Shown piece by piece: positions 17,686 through 24,987 of a DNA stretch of 64,000 nt. A program made the position numbers and the translations under genes. The stretch covers positions 2,728,001-2,792,000 of the forward strand of contig NZ_CP043420.1 of NCBI RefSeq assembly GCF_008247605.1, written 5' to 3'. Every line of letters begins with the position of its first letter. Positions within the stretch are counted from its first letter, which is position 1. The notes below the pieces were generated by a model, which saw only the letters and a list, made by a program, of their open reading frames with translations, was not told the DNA's origin and did not search any database. This DNA comes from Kushneria phosphatilytica. Lineage in GTDB: Bacteria; Pseudomonadota; Gammaproteobacteria; Pseudomonadales; Halomonadaceae.

Positions 17686-18375
17686 ATGGCATCCGAAGAG
17701 CAGCGTCTGATCGATGATCTTTTCAATCGGCTGAAAAAGGCCGAGGAGAACACGGGCGAGCGAGATGATGAAGCCGAGCAGCGTATTCAGTCGCATGTGC
17801 AAAAGCAGCCTGCAGCGCCCTACTACATGGCACAGACCATTCTGATGCAGGAAGCCGCGCTCAAGCGGCTTCAGGCACGGGTGGAACGACTGGAGCACGA
17901 AGCCCGCGAACAGCGCTCCAGCGGAGGCTTTCTGGCCGGACTGTTTGGTGTCAGGGATGAACCGGCAGCTCATTCATCACAGCGCCGCAACGACACCTCA
18001 CAGCAGACACCAGGCTGGGGCTCACGCGCCGAGCCCGGCCAGGGTCAGCGCGGCTTTGCCCAGGGCATGAGCGGTCGAGGCGGCGGATTTCTCGGTGGTG
18101 CCCTGCAGACAGCCGCCGGGGTAGCCGGTGGGGTCATGCTGGGCAATCTGATGATGGACATGTTCGGTCATCATCAGCCCGAAGAGATGGTCAATGTTAT
18201 CGAGGATCCGAACGCTGGCGAGGCCAGCGCTGCCGGCGACGATATCGATGCGGGTAGCGCAGGGGCACCGATGGACGACGGCCTTGCCGGTGGCCCGGAC
18301 GACAACACCGGGTTCGAAGATACCGATTTCGGTGGTATGCCGGGCTTCGACGACGATGGCTTCGACGAACTCTGA
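17686..18375 (+). CDS. DUF2076 family protein
   Basis: A 229-residue protein with the DUF2076 layout. The helical N-terminus (EEQRLIDDLFNRLKKAEEN, then QAALKRLQARVERLEHE) is likely coiled coil, about residues 1-85. A Gly/Ser/Gln-rich linker follows, then a glycine-rich hydrophobic stretch (GRGGGFLGGALQTAAGVAGG) and a strongly acidic C-terminal tail rich in Asp and Gly. No signal peptide is seen. Some database entries call the family a periplasmic ligand-binding sensor, which the sequence does not show. AAAGGAG precedes the ATG. It is 48 bases after the HAD phosphatase gene and may be co-transcribed. Confidence 0.8.
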   Translation: MASEEQRLIDDLFNRLKKAEENTGERDDEAEQRIQSHVQKQPAAPYYMAQTILMQEAALKRLQARVERLEHEAREQRSSGGFLAGLFGVRDEPAAHSSQRRNDTSQQTPGWGSRAEPGQGQRGFAQGMSGRGGGFLGGALQTAAGVAGGVMLGNLMMDMFGHHQPEEMVNVIEDPNAGEASAAGDDIDAGSAGAPMDDGLAGGPDDNTGFEDTDFGGMPGFDDDGFDEL

Positions 18376-18487
18376 GTGTTCTGATCGCGTGCTACCCATG
18401 AAGGCCCTGCCGTCGTTCGGGGTAGCGCTTCCGCGCTCGGAGCGGGGTGGACAACTCGGGGTTCACCCCGTAACATATGCGCCGCTC

Positions 18488-18577
18488 GGAGAGGTGGTCG
18501 AGTGGTCGAAGGCACCGGTCTCGAAAACCGGAGCGGGTTCACGCCCGCCGAGGGTTCGAATCCCTCCCTCTCCGCCA
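18488..18577 (+). tRNA. tRNA-Ser (anticodon CGA)
   Basis: A 90-base class II tRNA with CCA encoded. The acceptor stem GGAGAGG (18488-18494) pairs with CCTCTCC (18567-18573), with discriminator G and CCA at 18575-18577. The anticodon stem CCGGT/ACCGG surrounds the loop CTCGAAA, with CGA at 18522-18524, which reads UCG. A long variable arm (GCGGG/CCCGC type) and the T-arm GGGTTCGAATCCC are present. A terminator hairpin follows. No integrase or attachment repeat is next to it. Confidence 0.97.
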
Positions 18578-18593
18578 CTGTATTAAAGAGAAG

Positions 18594-18620
18594 AAAACCG
18601 GCTTTAATAAGCCGGTTTTT
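18594..18620 (+). terminator. Intrinsic terminator after tRNA-Ser
   Basis: An 11-bp stem, AAAACCGGCTT with AAGCCGGTTTT, has a TAAT loop and is followed by further T residues. It begins 17 bases after the tRNA CCA end and should terminate that transcript. The A-run on its left side also lets it work for leftward transcription. Confidence 0.85.
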
Positions 18621-18688
18621 TAATGTGTGACACATACCGGCGATATACCTGTCAGCACAGCTTGTCGGTCCCCTGGCCGCACGCCCGA

Positions 18689-19624
18689 TCATTGACAGGA
18701 GAGGCAGATCTGCCGGATATGCCGATCATCCGTCCCACAGCAGCCTCCGAACACGTTGAGGTGCGGGAAACGTGCTAGCAGGCGGCCATACTCGGCACCA
18801 AGCGTTTCAGGATCTCCTGCATCGAGCGCTACCGCCTCATCCAGTTCGGCATGACTCTTCTTCGAAGCATTGCAGCGCAATCCACGCAGTCGCTGTATCC
18901 ATGGCTCATTCGTCAGCACCTCCGCAAAGTGGCTCGGATGAGCGCAGTTGATCATGTAATAGGCAGGTACGCTGCCGGTCTCATTGTCGACTTGTTTAAT
19001 CGCCTCGGCCAGCGTCTCGCCAGTCGGCAGATGGCCGTCGGTTTCAACGGTGAACGATATCACTACCGGCACGTCCTCGGCCTCGGCGGCGCGCGTGATA
19101 CCTACTGCCTCCGTTACACTGGTCATGGTAATGGCAGTTATCATGTCAACATCCGCGCCAACCAGGACCCGTAGTTGATCAGCATGATACGTCCGGGCTT
19201 CGTCGGCAGTCATGACCCGGCCAGGATCATAGCCATCTCCCCGGGGACCGATACAGCCGCTGATCACACAAGGCGTGGCCGAGGTCTCACGCGCCTTGCG
19301 CAGCTCGTGAAGCAGCTCGATTGCCCGGCGATTCGCCATATCCAATTCGGTGCTCGAGTAGCCCAGCGCCCTGCCCCAGTCCGGGCTCGATCGCCAGGTT
19401 GCACTTTCGAAGATAAACCCGGTGCCGAACTCTCGAGCAATGTCGACGTGTCGCCGGAAGTAGTCGCGCAGCACTTCAGTACCCGCTGCATCCTTCAGCA
19501 GATGAAATGCAGCAAAACAGGGCAGCTCCAGCCCCTCCTGAAAGATCAGAGTGGTCTCGAGGCCTGAATCAGTCAGAAACAGTCCGCCGTCAAGTTGTGG
19601 CAGATGATATCTGTATTTCGCCAT
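18689..19624 (-). CDS. Homocysteine S-methyltransferase family protein
   Basis: A 311-residue cobalamin-independent methyltransferase barrel. It has LTDSGLETTLIFQEG at the start, the first zinc-ligand region YYMINCAHPSHF, and the C-terminal zinc pair in NVFGGCCGTDDRHI. The family moves a methyl group from S-methylmethionine, betaine or SAM to homocysteine. Betaine is a plausible donor in a halophile, but sequence alone does not decide. The ATG at 19624 follows GGAGGAGCGATGTC; an upstream in-frame ATG at 19666 would add residues unlike the family start. No MetE or MetH gene is nearby. Confidence 0.88.
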   Translation of the reverse strand: MAKYRYHLPQLDGGLFLTDSGLETTLIFQEGLELPCFAAFHLLKDAAGTEVLRDYFRRHVDIAREFGTGFIFESATWRSSPDWGRALGYSSTELDMANRRAIELLHELRKARETSATPCVISGCIGPRGDGYDPGRVMTADEARTYHADQLRVLVGADVDMITAITMTSVTEAVGITRAAEAEDVPVVISFTVETDGHLPTGETLAEAIKQVDNETGSVPAYYMINCAHPSHFAEVLTNEPWIQRLRGLRCNASKKSHAELDEAVALDAGDPETLGAEYGRLLARFPHLNVFGGCCGTDDRHIRQICLSCQ

Positions 19625-19724
19625 GACATCGCTCCTCCCGGAAGTGATGAAAGCGCCTGGAAGCACCAGTGGTAGCGGGGTATCCTGCAGGGTGACACCT
19701 TAAGCGTCTTTCACTTCATAAGGC

Positions 19725-19758
19725 GTGAGGATGAACCTCACGATGTGAGGTGCTGGTG
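19725..19758 (+). promoter_or_regulatory. Leader with mutually exclusive hairpins over the ribosome site
   Basis: Three alternating half-sites are present: GTGAGG (19725-19730), CCTCAC (19736-19741) and GTGAGG (19745-19750). The middle one can pair with the first (five-base loop) or with the last (three-base loop), but not with both. The last half-site holds the GAGG ribosome-binding sequence eight bases before the ATG at 19759, so the second pairing would hide it. This could be a translational switch, or the half-sites may be a protein operator. Confidence 0.5.
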
Positions 19759-20805
19759 ATGAATTCCAAAGCCTCTGAACCACACATGGCACCGGTGGTC
19801 GCCATCCTGCTATTCGAGCAGGGCGGGACGCCGCCCGGCCACACCGCCCTCGCCCGCGCCGTCGGCGAACGCCTGGTCTACGAACTGGAGCGTTCCGGCA
19901 TAGTCGAACTGGTGCTAACGCCTGATCAACCTCCATCTCGGCTGGCAGTACTCCCGCATAACACCGACTACCTTCTGATCGCTCGCCTGCGAATCAAGTC
20001 CGATCTACCGCACATCGCACTGACACTGATCTCGGGGGCCGATACGGCGCCGTTATGGCACGAAGCCCTTAACGATACGATTCAGTCGCCCTTCAATGCT
20101 GCCAACGATGCAGTACCACGGCTTGCAACTACCCTGGCTGCCATCATTCGAAGCGATTTCCATCGCCGCCTTCGCTCCGGTGTATCAACTACTGACCTGG
20201 CTATGCGATATATGCCCCTGTCTGGCCCCCGCCTTCCCGTTCGACTTCGGGGTCGACCAAACGAAGCACAGCATGCGCAGCTCATCAGGGAAGCGAACAG
20301 CTGGTGGGCCGAATTTTCCGGGGTCCTGGCTCCGCTCTCCCACCTGAAAGGACTGGAGGATATTGCGCGTCTGCTGGCGCGGCCGGGAGAACCCCTGCAC
20401 TGCCTTGAGCTGACTGGTCGAATCGAGACCACGCCCGGCGCTGCCATACTGGATGAGCGCAGTCGTTGTGAAATCGGATGCCGCCGGCTTGCGCTTCAGA
20501 CAGCGCTGGCCGAAGCGGAGGGCATGAACGACCTGGGCCGTGCCCATGCGCTACGCAGCGAACTGGATCAACTGAGCGAAGAGCTCTCAAAGGCGCTGGG
20601 GCTCGATGGTCGCAAGCGGCGACTGGGAGATGCTGCAGAGCGGGCGCGTTCCACCGTGACATGGAGGATTCGTCATGCCATTCGCCGAACAACGACGGTG
20701 CATCCGGCGCTTGGCAGACATCTGGCGAATTCGGTACGCACTGGACTGTTCTGTAGCTATCTGCCGGAACGGGAAATCCAGTGGCGGATCCGGGACCTCC
20801 CATAA
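19759..20805 (+). CDS. TolB-like-domain protein without DNA-binding domain
   Basis: A 348-residue protein of unknown function. The N-terminal third (PVVAILLFEQGG, then RAVGERLVYELERSG, DYLLIARLRIKS, and ALTLISGADTAPLWHEAL) resembles the TolB-N/FlgO-type domain found after the DNA-binding or cyclase domain of CadC-like regulators and adenylate cyclases. The C-terminus (AAERARSTVTWRIRHAIRR, then HPALGRHLANSVRTGLFCSY) matches the closing segment of many large bacterial ATPase or regulator proteins. The usual N-terminal winged helix and the TPR part are missing, and no membrane segment is seen. The start is set at the ATG at 19759 after GAGG; a GTG at 19750 is the alternative. Confidence 0.6.
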   Translation: MNSKASEPHMAPVVAILLFEQGGTPPGHTALARAVGERLVYELERSGIVELVLTPDQPPSRLAVLPHNTDYLLIARLRIKSDLPHIALTLISGADTAPLWHEALNDTIQSPFNAANDAVPRLATTLAAIIRSDFHRRLRSGVSTTDLAMRYMPLSGPRLPVRLRGRPNEAQHAQLIREANSWWAEFSGVLAPLSHLKGLEDIARLLARPGEPLHCLELTGRIETTPGAAILDERSRCEIGCRRLALQTALAEAEGMNDLGRAHALRSELDQLSEELSKALGLDGRKRRLGDAAERARSTVTWRIRHAIRRTTTVHPALGRHLANSVRTGLFCSYLPEREIQWRIRDLP

Positions 20806-20922
20806 GCGGGTTGCCACCTGACAGCTGATCGGCGAATGCCACCCGAACATCCCACCTTCGGCAGGCACCACCACAGTGCTCGCCTTTATCGCTCGGGGAA
20901 ATTTCGGCTGTAGCACTGGATT

Positions 20923-20944
20923 GTCACTACAATGTGACTATACT
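20923..20944 (+). promoter_or_regulatory. Palindrome abutting a -10-like box
   Basis: GTCAC-TACAAT-GTGAC is a perfect 5-bp inverted repeat (20923-20938), directly followed by TATACT (20939-20944), a good -10 match. No convincing -35 lies 17 bases upstream, so the promoter may need an activator that binds the palindrome. It lies 39 bases before the small membrane peptide gene. Confidence 0.4.
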
Positions 20945-20982
20945 TGTCCACTCGGTAAGTCAGTAAGCAGGCGGTGATACTC

Positions 20983-21099
20983 ATGACGGACTTTCTCTGG
21001 CGAATGGCCCCCTCCCTGCTGCTGCTGGCGCTCTCGATGCTCGCCCTGCTGGGTATGAGAATCGGGGATCGACGCAGACAGCAGCAACGCGACAAGTAA
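20983..21099 (+). CDS. 38-residue single-pass membrane peptide
   Basis: A short frame, ATG 20983 to TAA 21099. After MTDFLWRMAP comes a hydrophobic helix (SLLLLALSMLALLGM, about residues 11-25), then a basic, Gln-rich tail (RIGDRRRQQQRDK). This is the usual shape of a small inner-membrane protein with its C-terminus in the cytoplasm. It has a -10-like element upstream and a strong intrinsic terminator downstream, so it looks like an independent mini-transcript. The ribosome site (GGCGGTGATACTC) is weak. No family recognised. Confidence 0.5.
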   Translation: MTDFLWRMAPSLLLLALSMLALLGMRIGDRRRQQQRDK

Positions 21100-21142
21100 C
21101 TGCCTCATCTGCCGGTGCGGTATCCGGCAGGGAAAAGGTACC

Positions 21143-21164
21143 AGGGGCCTTCGGGCCCCTTTTT
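21143..21164 (+). terminator. Intrinsic terminator with TTCG tetraloop
   Basis: AGGGGCC-TTCG-GGCCCCT is followed by TTTT. It ends the small-peptide transcript, and because it sits five bases from the stop of the leftward gene at 21169 it may serve both directions. Confidence 0.85.
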
Positions 21165-21168
21165 CATG

Positions 21169-21603
21169 TCACACCAGCTTTTCCAGCCGCTCGTTCATGA
21201 TACTGATTTCCGTTTCCAGCTCGAGCAGTTCGCGATTGCGTTCTGCCAGCAGGTCACTGTGCTCCCGAGTATCATCCTGCCCTGCCAACTCGGAAATCTC
21301 GCTACGGATACGCATGGCATCCCGATTCACGGTAGCAATGGCCTGTTCCAGTGCCTGCCGGCGCTGAATAACAATTTCGCTGGCAATTTCACGGAACACC
21401 GGGTCCTCATCACCATGGCGATGGAAAGAAGCCATCAGTTGCCAGGCAATATCCAGATAATGCGCGTCATAATCGCTCAGATCTCGAGCTCGCCATTGAT
21501 AGGCATGACTGTTGTAGAGAGCGAGGGTCAGATCGCGTAGCGATTCCACGGCGGGGTCGTGTTCGTTAAGCAGGAACGTCCTGTGCTGCTCGAAGGGATT
21601 CAT
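21169..21603 (-). CDS. Hypothetical protein with C-terminal coiled coil
   Basis: A 144-residue cytoplasmic protein that I do not recognise. The first half is mixed helix (PFEQHRTFLLNEHDPAVESL, then DAHYLDIAWQLMASFHRHGDEDP); the last third is a charged, heptad-like stretch (LLAERNRELLELETEISIMNERLEKLV) likely to form a coiled coil. No signal peptide or membrane segment. The start at the ATG at 21603 gives NPFEQHR and has GGA eight bases upstream; an ATG at 21648 would extend it by 15 residues. It is divergent from the cobalamin-riboswitch gene and shares no obvious function with it. Confidence 0.6.
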   Translation of the reverse strand: MNPFEQHRTFLLNEHDPAVESLRDLTLALYNSHAYQWRARDLSDYDAHYLDIAWQLMASFHRHGDEDPVFREIASEIVIQRRQALEQAIATVNRDAMRIRSEISELAGQDDTREHSDLLAERNRELLELETEISIMNERLEKLV

Positions 21604-21850
21604 CGCTGTGTTCCATGTTGGCGGGGGGCCAATTAAACATATTTTCACGCCGCGTTACATCACTGGATAGCCTGCCAGCGTCCATTTTGTTCAAAACCCA
21701 CTCATGAAGTGATGTCCAGTCACGCTCGCAGAAGTATTGGCGCGGGGGATTACTGATGGTCCGGAAGCACGAGGTCACAATAATCCTGCCCACTGAGCTC
21801 TCGAAAGTCTGTTGAGCCATCCAATTCGGATGTGTACTTTCAAAATGATC

Positions 21851-22034
21851 GATCAGGGTTCCATGCCCCATCTGGGGCTGGATGAAAAGGGAACATGGTG
21901 AGGTGTTTCGACGAACGACCAAGACCATGACTGCCCCCGCAACTGTAAGCGAGTAGTGCGCTTCAGCATGCCACTGGCACCGTGCCGGGAAGGCGAAGCC
22001 ATAACAACCGCGAGTCAGGAGACCTGCCCTGATC
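21851..22034 (+). ncRNA. Cobalamin (B12) riboswitch aptamer
   Basis: The conserved core elements are in the right order: GGGAACATGGTG, then ACTGCCCCCGCAACTGTAAG, then GCCACTGG, GCCGGGAAGGCGAAGCC, and the B12-box end GAGTCAGGAGACCTGCC. GATCAGGG (21851-21858) pairs exactly with CCCTGATC (22027-22034) as an 8-bp P1 stem, which sets the ends. Adenosylcobalamin binding should lower expression of the CbiM-like gene that begins 63 bases later. A hairpin CTGCAC/GTGCAG (22068-22084) lies just before the ribosome site GAGG and probably belongs to the expression platform. Confidence 0.95.
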
Positions 22035-22097
22035 GGCCGCGCCACTTCGGCGAATCGTCAACCTGTCCTGCACGGTGGGTGCAGTGAGGATAATCCC

Positions 22098-22781
22098 ATG
22101 CATATTGAACCGGGCGTTGTTACAGGCGCCAAAATCCTGCTCAGTTATGGTACGGCTGTCGGGGCGCTGGGTCTGACCAGCAGAATGGCTCTGGAGACGC
22201 TGCGCCATGATGGGGGTGCAGTCGCCTTGCTGGGGCGCAGTGTCATTACCACCCTGCTGGTCTTCTGCTTCTTCCAGATATTGCCCCATCAGCCCGTAGG
22301 GGTGTCCGAAGTGCACCTTATTCTGGGCTCGACACTGTTTCTGATGTTCGGTGCCGGTCCTGCGGCCATTGGGCTGGCACTCGGCCTGCTGCTTCAGGGA
22401 CTGCTTTTTGCACCGTTTGATCTGCCCCAGTACGGCATGAACGTTACTACCCTGCTGGTTCCGCTCTGGGGGCTCAGATTACTGGCCGCGCGTCTCATTC
22501 CTGCGCATACCCGCTATGTGGATGTCACCTATCGTCAGGCGCTGGCACTCTCGAGCGCCTACCAGGGGGGCATTGTAGCCTGGGTTACCTTCTGGGCACT
22601 TTATGGCGAGGGCTTCACCGCCGAGACGCTGGTTGGCGTAGGTACCTTCGGGATGGCCTACATGTCGGTCATTCTGCTTGAGCCATTGATCGATCTGGGT
22701 GTGCTGGCCGGTGCCAAAAGTCTTTCACATGTCACACACCATCCACTGTTCACTCGTCGGCTGCGTCAGGCGGCGCTCTGA
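22098..22781 (+). CDS. CbiM-like ECF transporter permease (cobalt uptake)
   Basis: A 227-residue inner-membrane protein with six or seven hydrophobic segments. It begins MHIEPGVV, and the N-terminal Met-His pair is the metal-binding hallmark of CbiM/NikM S-components. Further CbiM-like pieces are [21 protein letters not shown] and [19 protein letters not shown]. Control by a cobalamin riboswitch supports a role in cobalt or corrin-precursor supply. The usual partners cbiN, cbiQ and cbiO do not follow, so it must use components encoded elsewhere or act alone. Confidence 0.85.
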   Translation: MHIEPGVVTGAKILLSYGTAVGALGLTSRMALETLRHDGGAVALLGRSVITTLLVFCFFQILPHQPVGVSEVHLILGSTLFLMFGAGPAAIGLALGLLLQGLLFAPFDLPQYGMNVTTLLVPLWGLRLLAARLIPAHTRYVDVTYRQALALSSAYQGGIVAWVTFWALYGEGFTAETLVGVGTFGMAYMSVILLEPLIDLGVLAGAKSLSHVTHHPLFTRRLRQAAL

Positions 22782-22809
22782 ATCGCGTACCCCATACGCT
22801 GATCCCTGG

Positions 22810-22833
22810 GGGCGGCTCGCCAGGGCCGCCCTT
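22810..22833 (+). terminator. Probable terminator after the CbiM-like gene
   Basis: GGGCGGC (22810-22816) pairs with GCCGCCC (22825-22831) over an eight-base loop, followed by TTGTTC. It lies 28 bases after the stop. The T-run is imperfect. Confidence 0.5.
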
Positions 22834-22956
22834 GTTCATTCGGCCAGGCCTCCGGGGGATCGGTTACATTTCGACCCATGGGGCGTTGACCCGTTGATGG
22901 AAACTGCCACTCTGGAGCTGACAGGAGAGATGCCACACCCCGGACAGGAGGAAGCA

Positions 22957-23298
22957 ATGAGCGAACTGGCCCATCAGCAGTGCATCGCCTGTCGCCGCGA
23001 TGCGCCCCGAGTGAGTGTGGAAGAGATCAATGAACTCAAACCGGCCATTCCCGAATGGCAACTGGTGGAGAGACATGGTATCCAGCAGCTGGAGCGGCTT
23101 TATACCTTCAGTGATTTTCGTCAGGCACTCGAATTCACCTGCCGGGTTGGCGAGCTGGCCGAGCAGGCCGGACATCATCCGGCGCTGCTGACCGAATGGG
23201 GCCGAGTTACGGTCACGTGGTGGACTCACAAGATTCACGGTCTACACCGCAACGATTTCATCATGGCGGCGCGAACCGACGAACTGATCGAGCGGTAA
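22957..23298 (+). CDS. phhB: Pterin-4a-carbinolamine dehydratase
   Basis: A 113-residue enzyme that dehydrates 4a-hydroxytetrahydrobiopterin, recycling the cofactor of aromatic amino acid hydroxylases. The active-site signature is [20 protein letters not shown] with the His-His pair, followed by [18 protein letters not shown]. The N-terminus has a Cys pair ([12 protein letters not shown]) common in bacterial members. The ATG at 22957 sits behind AGGAGGAAGC, a strong ribosome site, so the longer upstream frame is rejected. No phenylalanine hydroxylase gene (phhA) is adjacent. Confidence 0.93.
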   Translation: MSELAHQQCIACRRDAPRVSVEEINELKPAIPEWQLVERHGIQQLERLYTFSDFRQALEFTCRVGELAEQAGHHPALLTEWGRVTVTWWTHKIHGLHRNDFIMAARTDELIER

Positions 23299-23328
23299 GT
23301 ACCTGTTGTGTCACATATCGACCACGCC

Positions 23329-23847
23329 TCAGGGCGTGGCCGTCCCGGGCGCCTCGCTGGCATCGCTGCGCTGCGGCTGGACCGGTTGAAGAATCGGCTC
23401 ACGAGGCGCATGCAGCGGTGAACCATTACAATCGAGTGCTCTCAGGGCACCGCTTTCGAGCAGCTGGAAGGAGAGACAGGGCGCTCCGGAGGTATCCGGG
23501 TCCAGCCGAAAGATCGTGGCCTTCGGATCCGTCAGACTCCCCTTTTCAATTGTCCAGTCGCCGGTACGACTGGTCTTCGGCCCATCCTGTTGGCCGTTGA
23601 GGCTCTGCTGATCGATCACATAGCCGGCAGGCAGCCCCGTAACGCCAGAGCGCATCAGAATCAGCCGGGTTTCCAGGCCCTGACAATCCACACAGGGGAG
23701 CACACCCTGCCAGGCATCCGACATCGTCAGCGACACCGGCGCCTCCTTGACCTGCTGATCGGGGGAGTGTGTCGTGCCGGCACATCCTCCGAGCCCTAGT
23801 GCAATACACAACCCACCAAGGGCAATCGCGCGCCTGGATGACTTCAT
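23329..23847 (-). CDS. NlpE-like outer-membrane lipoprotein (N-domain only)
   Basis: A 172-residue lipoprotein. The signal ends in the lipobox LGLGGC, with the lipidated Cys near residue 22. The mature part has the NlpE N-terminal hallmark AWQGVLPCVDCQGLETRLIL, with a CxxC pair, and a lipocalin-like domain. The C-terminal OB-fold of full-length NlpE is missing, replaced by a Pro/Gln-rich tail. NlpE proteins report surface contact and copper stress through the Cpx pathway, but no cpx genes are nearby. The ATG at 23847 has AAGGAG upstream; the in-frame start at 23889 would overlap the esterase gene by four bases and spoil the signal. Confidence 0.85.
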   Translation of the reverse strand: MKSSRRAIALGGLCIALGLGGCAGTTHSPDQQVKEAPVSLTMSDAWQGVLPCVDCQGLETRLILMRSGVTGLPAGYVIDQQSLNGQQDGPKTSRTGDWTIEKGSLTDPKATIFRLDPDTSGAPCLSFQLLESGALRALDCNGSPLHAPREPILQPVQPQRSDASEAPGTATP

Positions 23848-23885
23848 GATGCTCTCCTTGCAATGATGATATGAATGGCGAATCG

Positions 23886-24812
23886 TCAATTCGTGTAAAG
23901 GCGCAACCAGTGCGCAGCATCCGCCAGCATTTCCCGACCCCGATCAAGCACGCCATCCATGCAGATGCAGGCGTGAATGGTGCCGGGGTAGCACTTCTGC
24001 GTCACCATGACGCCGTGCCGGGCCAGGCGCCATCCATACACCTCTCCTTCATCGCGCAGCAGATCGTGTTCGGCAGTAGCCAGAAAGGCCGGTGGCAGAC
24101 CCGCAGGATCGGCCGTATAGAAGGGAGAGAGACGCACATCGTACAAGTCATGTCCTGCGGCATAGGCCTCCATATACCAGCGCATACCGGCCAGCGTCAG
24201 ACCGTAACCTTCGGCATGCTGCCTTCGGGAGGGCGAATCCGGCGCGACATCACCCCGGGTACAGGGATAGATCAGCAACTGACCGGCCAGGGCCAGCTCG
24301 GCGCGATCCCGCATCTGCTGCGTCATGACTGCAGCCAGACTGCCGCCGGCACTGTCGCCACCCACGATAATTCGTTCAGGATCGATATCGAAACCGTCGG
24401 CATCGTGATACAGCGCTGTCAGCACACTCATGCAATCCTCCAGCGCCGCCGGGAAGGGGTGCTCCGGCGCACGTCGATAATCGACTGCCACCACCTGCAC
24501 GCGCCCGGCATCCGCCAGATGGCGACAGACCACATCATGGGTATCAAGATCACCGGTCACGAAGCCGCCACCGTGACAATAGATCAGTAGCGGCGATGGT
24601 GTGTCGATATCCTCTGGTCTGTACCATCGCACTCCGACCCCGGCGATCGTACGATCCTCAACCCGGGCCATCTCTCGGCCCGTGCCAGCAAAGACCCTGG
24701 TCCGCTCATGCTGCAGTGCACGCAGTTGTTCAACGGATGGCTGCAGTGGCAGATGCGCTCCCATTCGAGCCATGTGCTCCAGTACCCGACGTGCCTGAAT
24801 ATCCAGCGACAT
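23886..24812 (-). CDS. Alpha/beta hydrolase, hormone-sensitive lipase family
   Basis: A 308-residue cytoplasmic esterase of the HSL (family IV) type. The oxyanion motif HGGGF is at residues 80-84 and the nucleophile Ser154 lies in GDSAGG. Later, LATAEHDLLRDEGEVY holds the likely catalytic Asp and PGTIHACI the His. These enzymes cleave short-chain esters; the natural substrate is unknown. It is 38 bases upstream of the NlpE-like lipoprotein gene on the same strand and may be co-transcribed with it. Confidence 0.9.
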   Translation of the reverse strand: MSLDIQARRVLEHMARMGAHLPLQPSVEQLRALQHERTRVFAGTGREMARVEDRTIAGVGVRWYRPEDIDTPSPLLIYCHGGGFVTGDLDTHDVVCRHLADAGRVQVVAVDYRRAPEHPFPAALEDCMSVLTALYHDADGFDIDPERIIVGGDSAGGSLAAVMTQQMRDRAELALAGQLLIYPCTRGDVAPDSPSRRQHAEGYGLTLAGMRWYMEAYAAGHDLYDVRLSPFYTADPAGLPPAFLATAEHDLLRDEGEVYGWRLARHGVMVTQKCYPGTIHACICMDGVLDRGREMLADAAHWLRLYTN

Positions 24813-24987
24813 GCCCTTTTCCTGGTTGCATATCCGACAGTTACCGACCGTTCGTGATTCGGCCGCCCTGCCCCCAGGATAGACGAGCCGACAGGGAAAG
24901 ACACCCGCCAGTCTGATACGGCGAAACCATCATGGCTGGTGCTGATCTACTAAACTGCCCACTTTGATCCCGAACGGCAGTGTCATC

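Noticed and set aside
18488..18577. tRNA-Ser gene as a possible integration site of a mobile element
   Set aside because: No integrase, no direct repeat of the tRNA 3' end and no change in gene content nearby; an intrinsic terminator follows at once.
20921..20944. TTGTCA and TATACT as a standard sigma-70 promoter
   Set aside because: The spacer is only 12 bases, too short for a normal -35/-10 pair; only the -10 element and the palindrome are kept.
21566..22045. 159-codon minus-strand frame across the riboswitch
   Set aside because: It runs antisense through the cobalamin riboswitch, whose conserved RNA elements explain the sequence.
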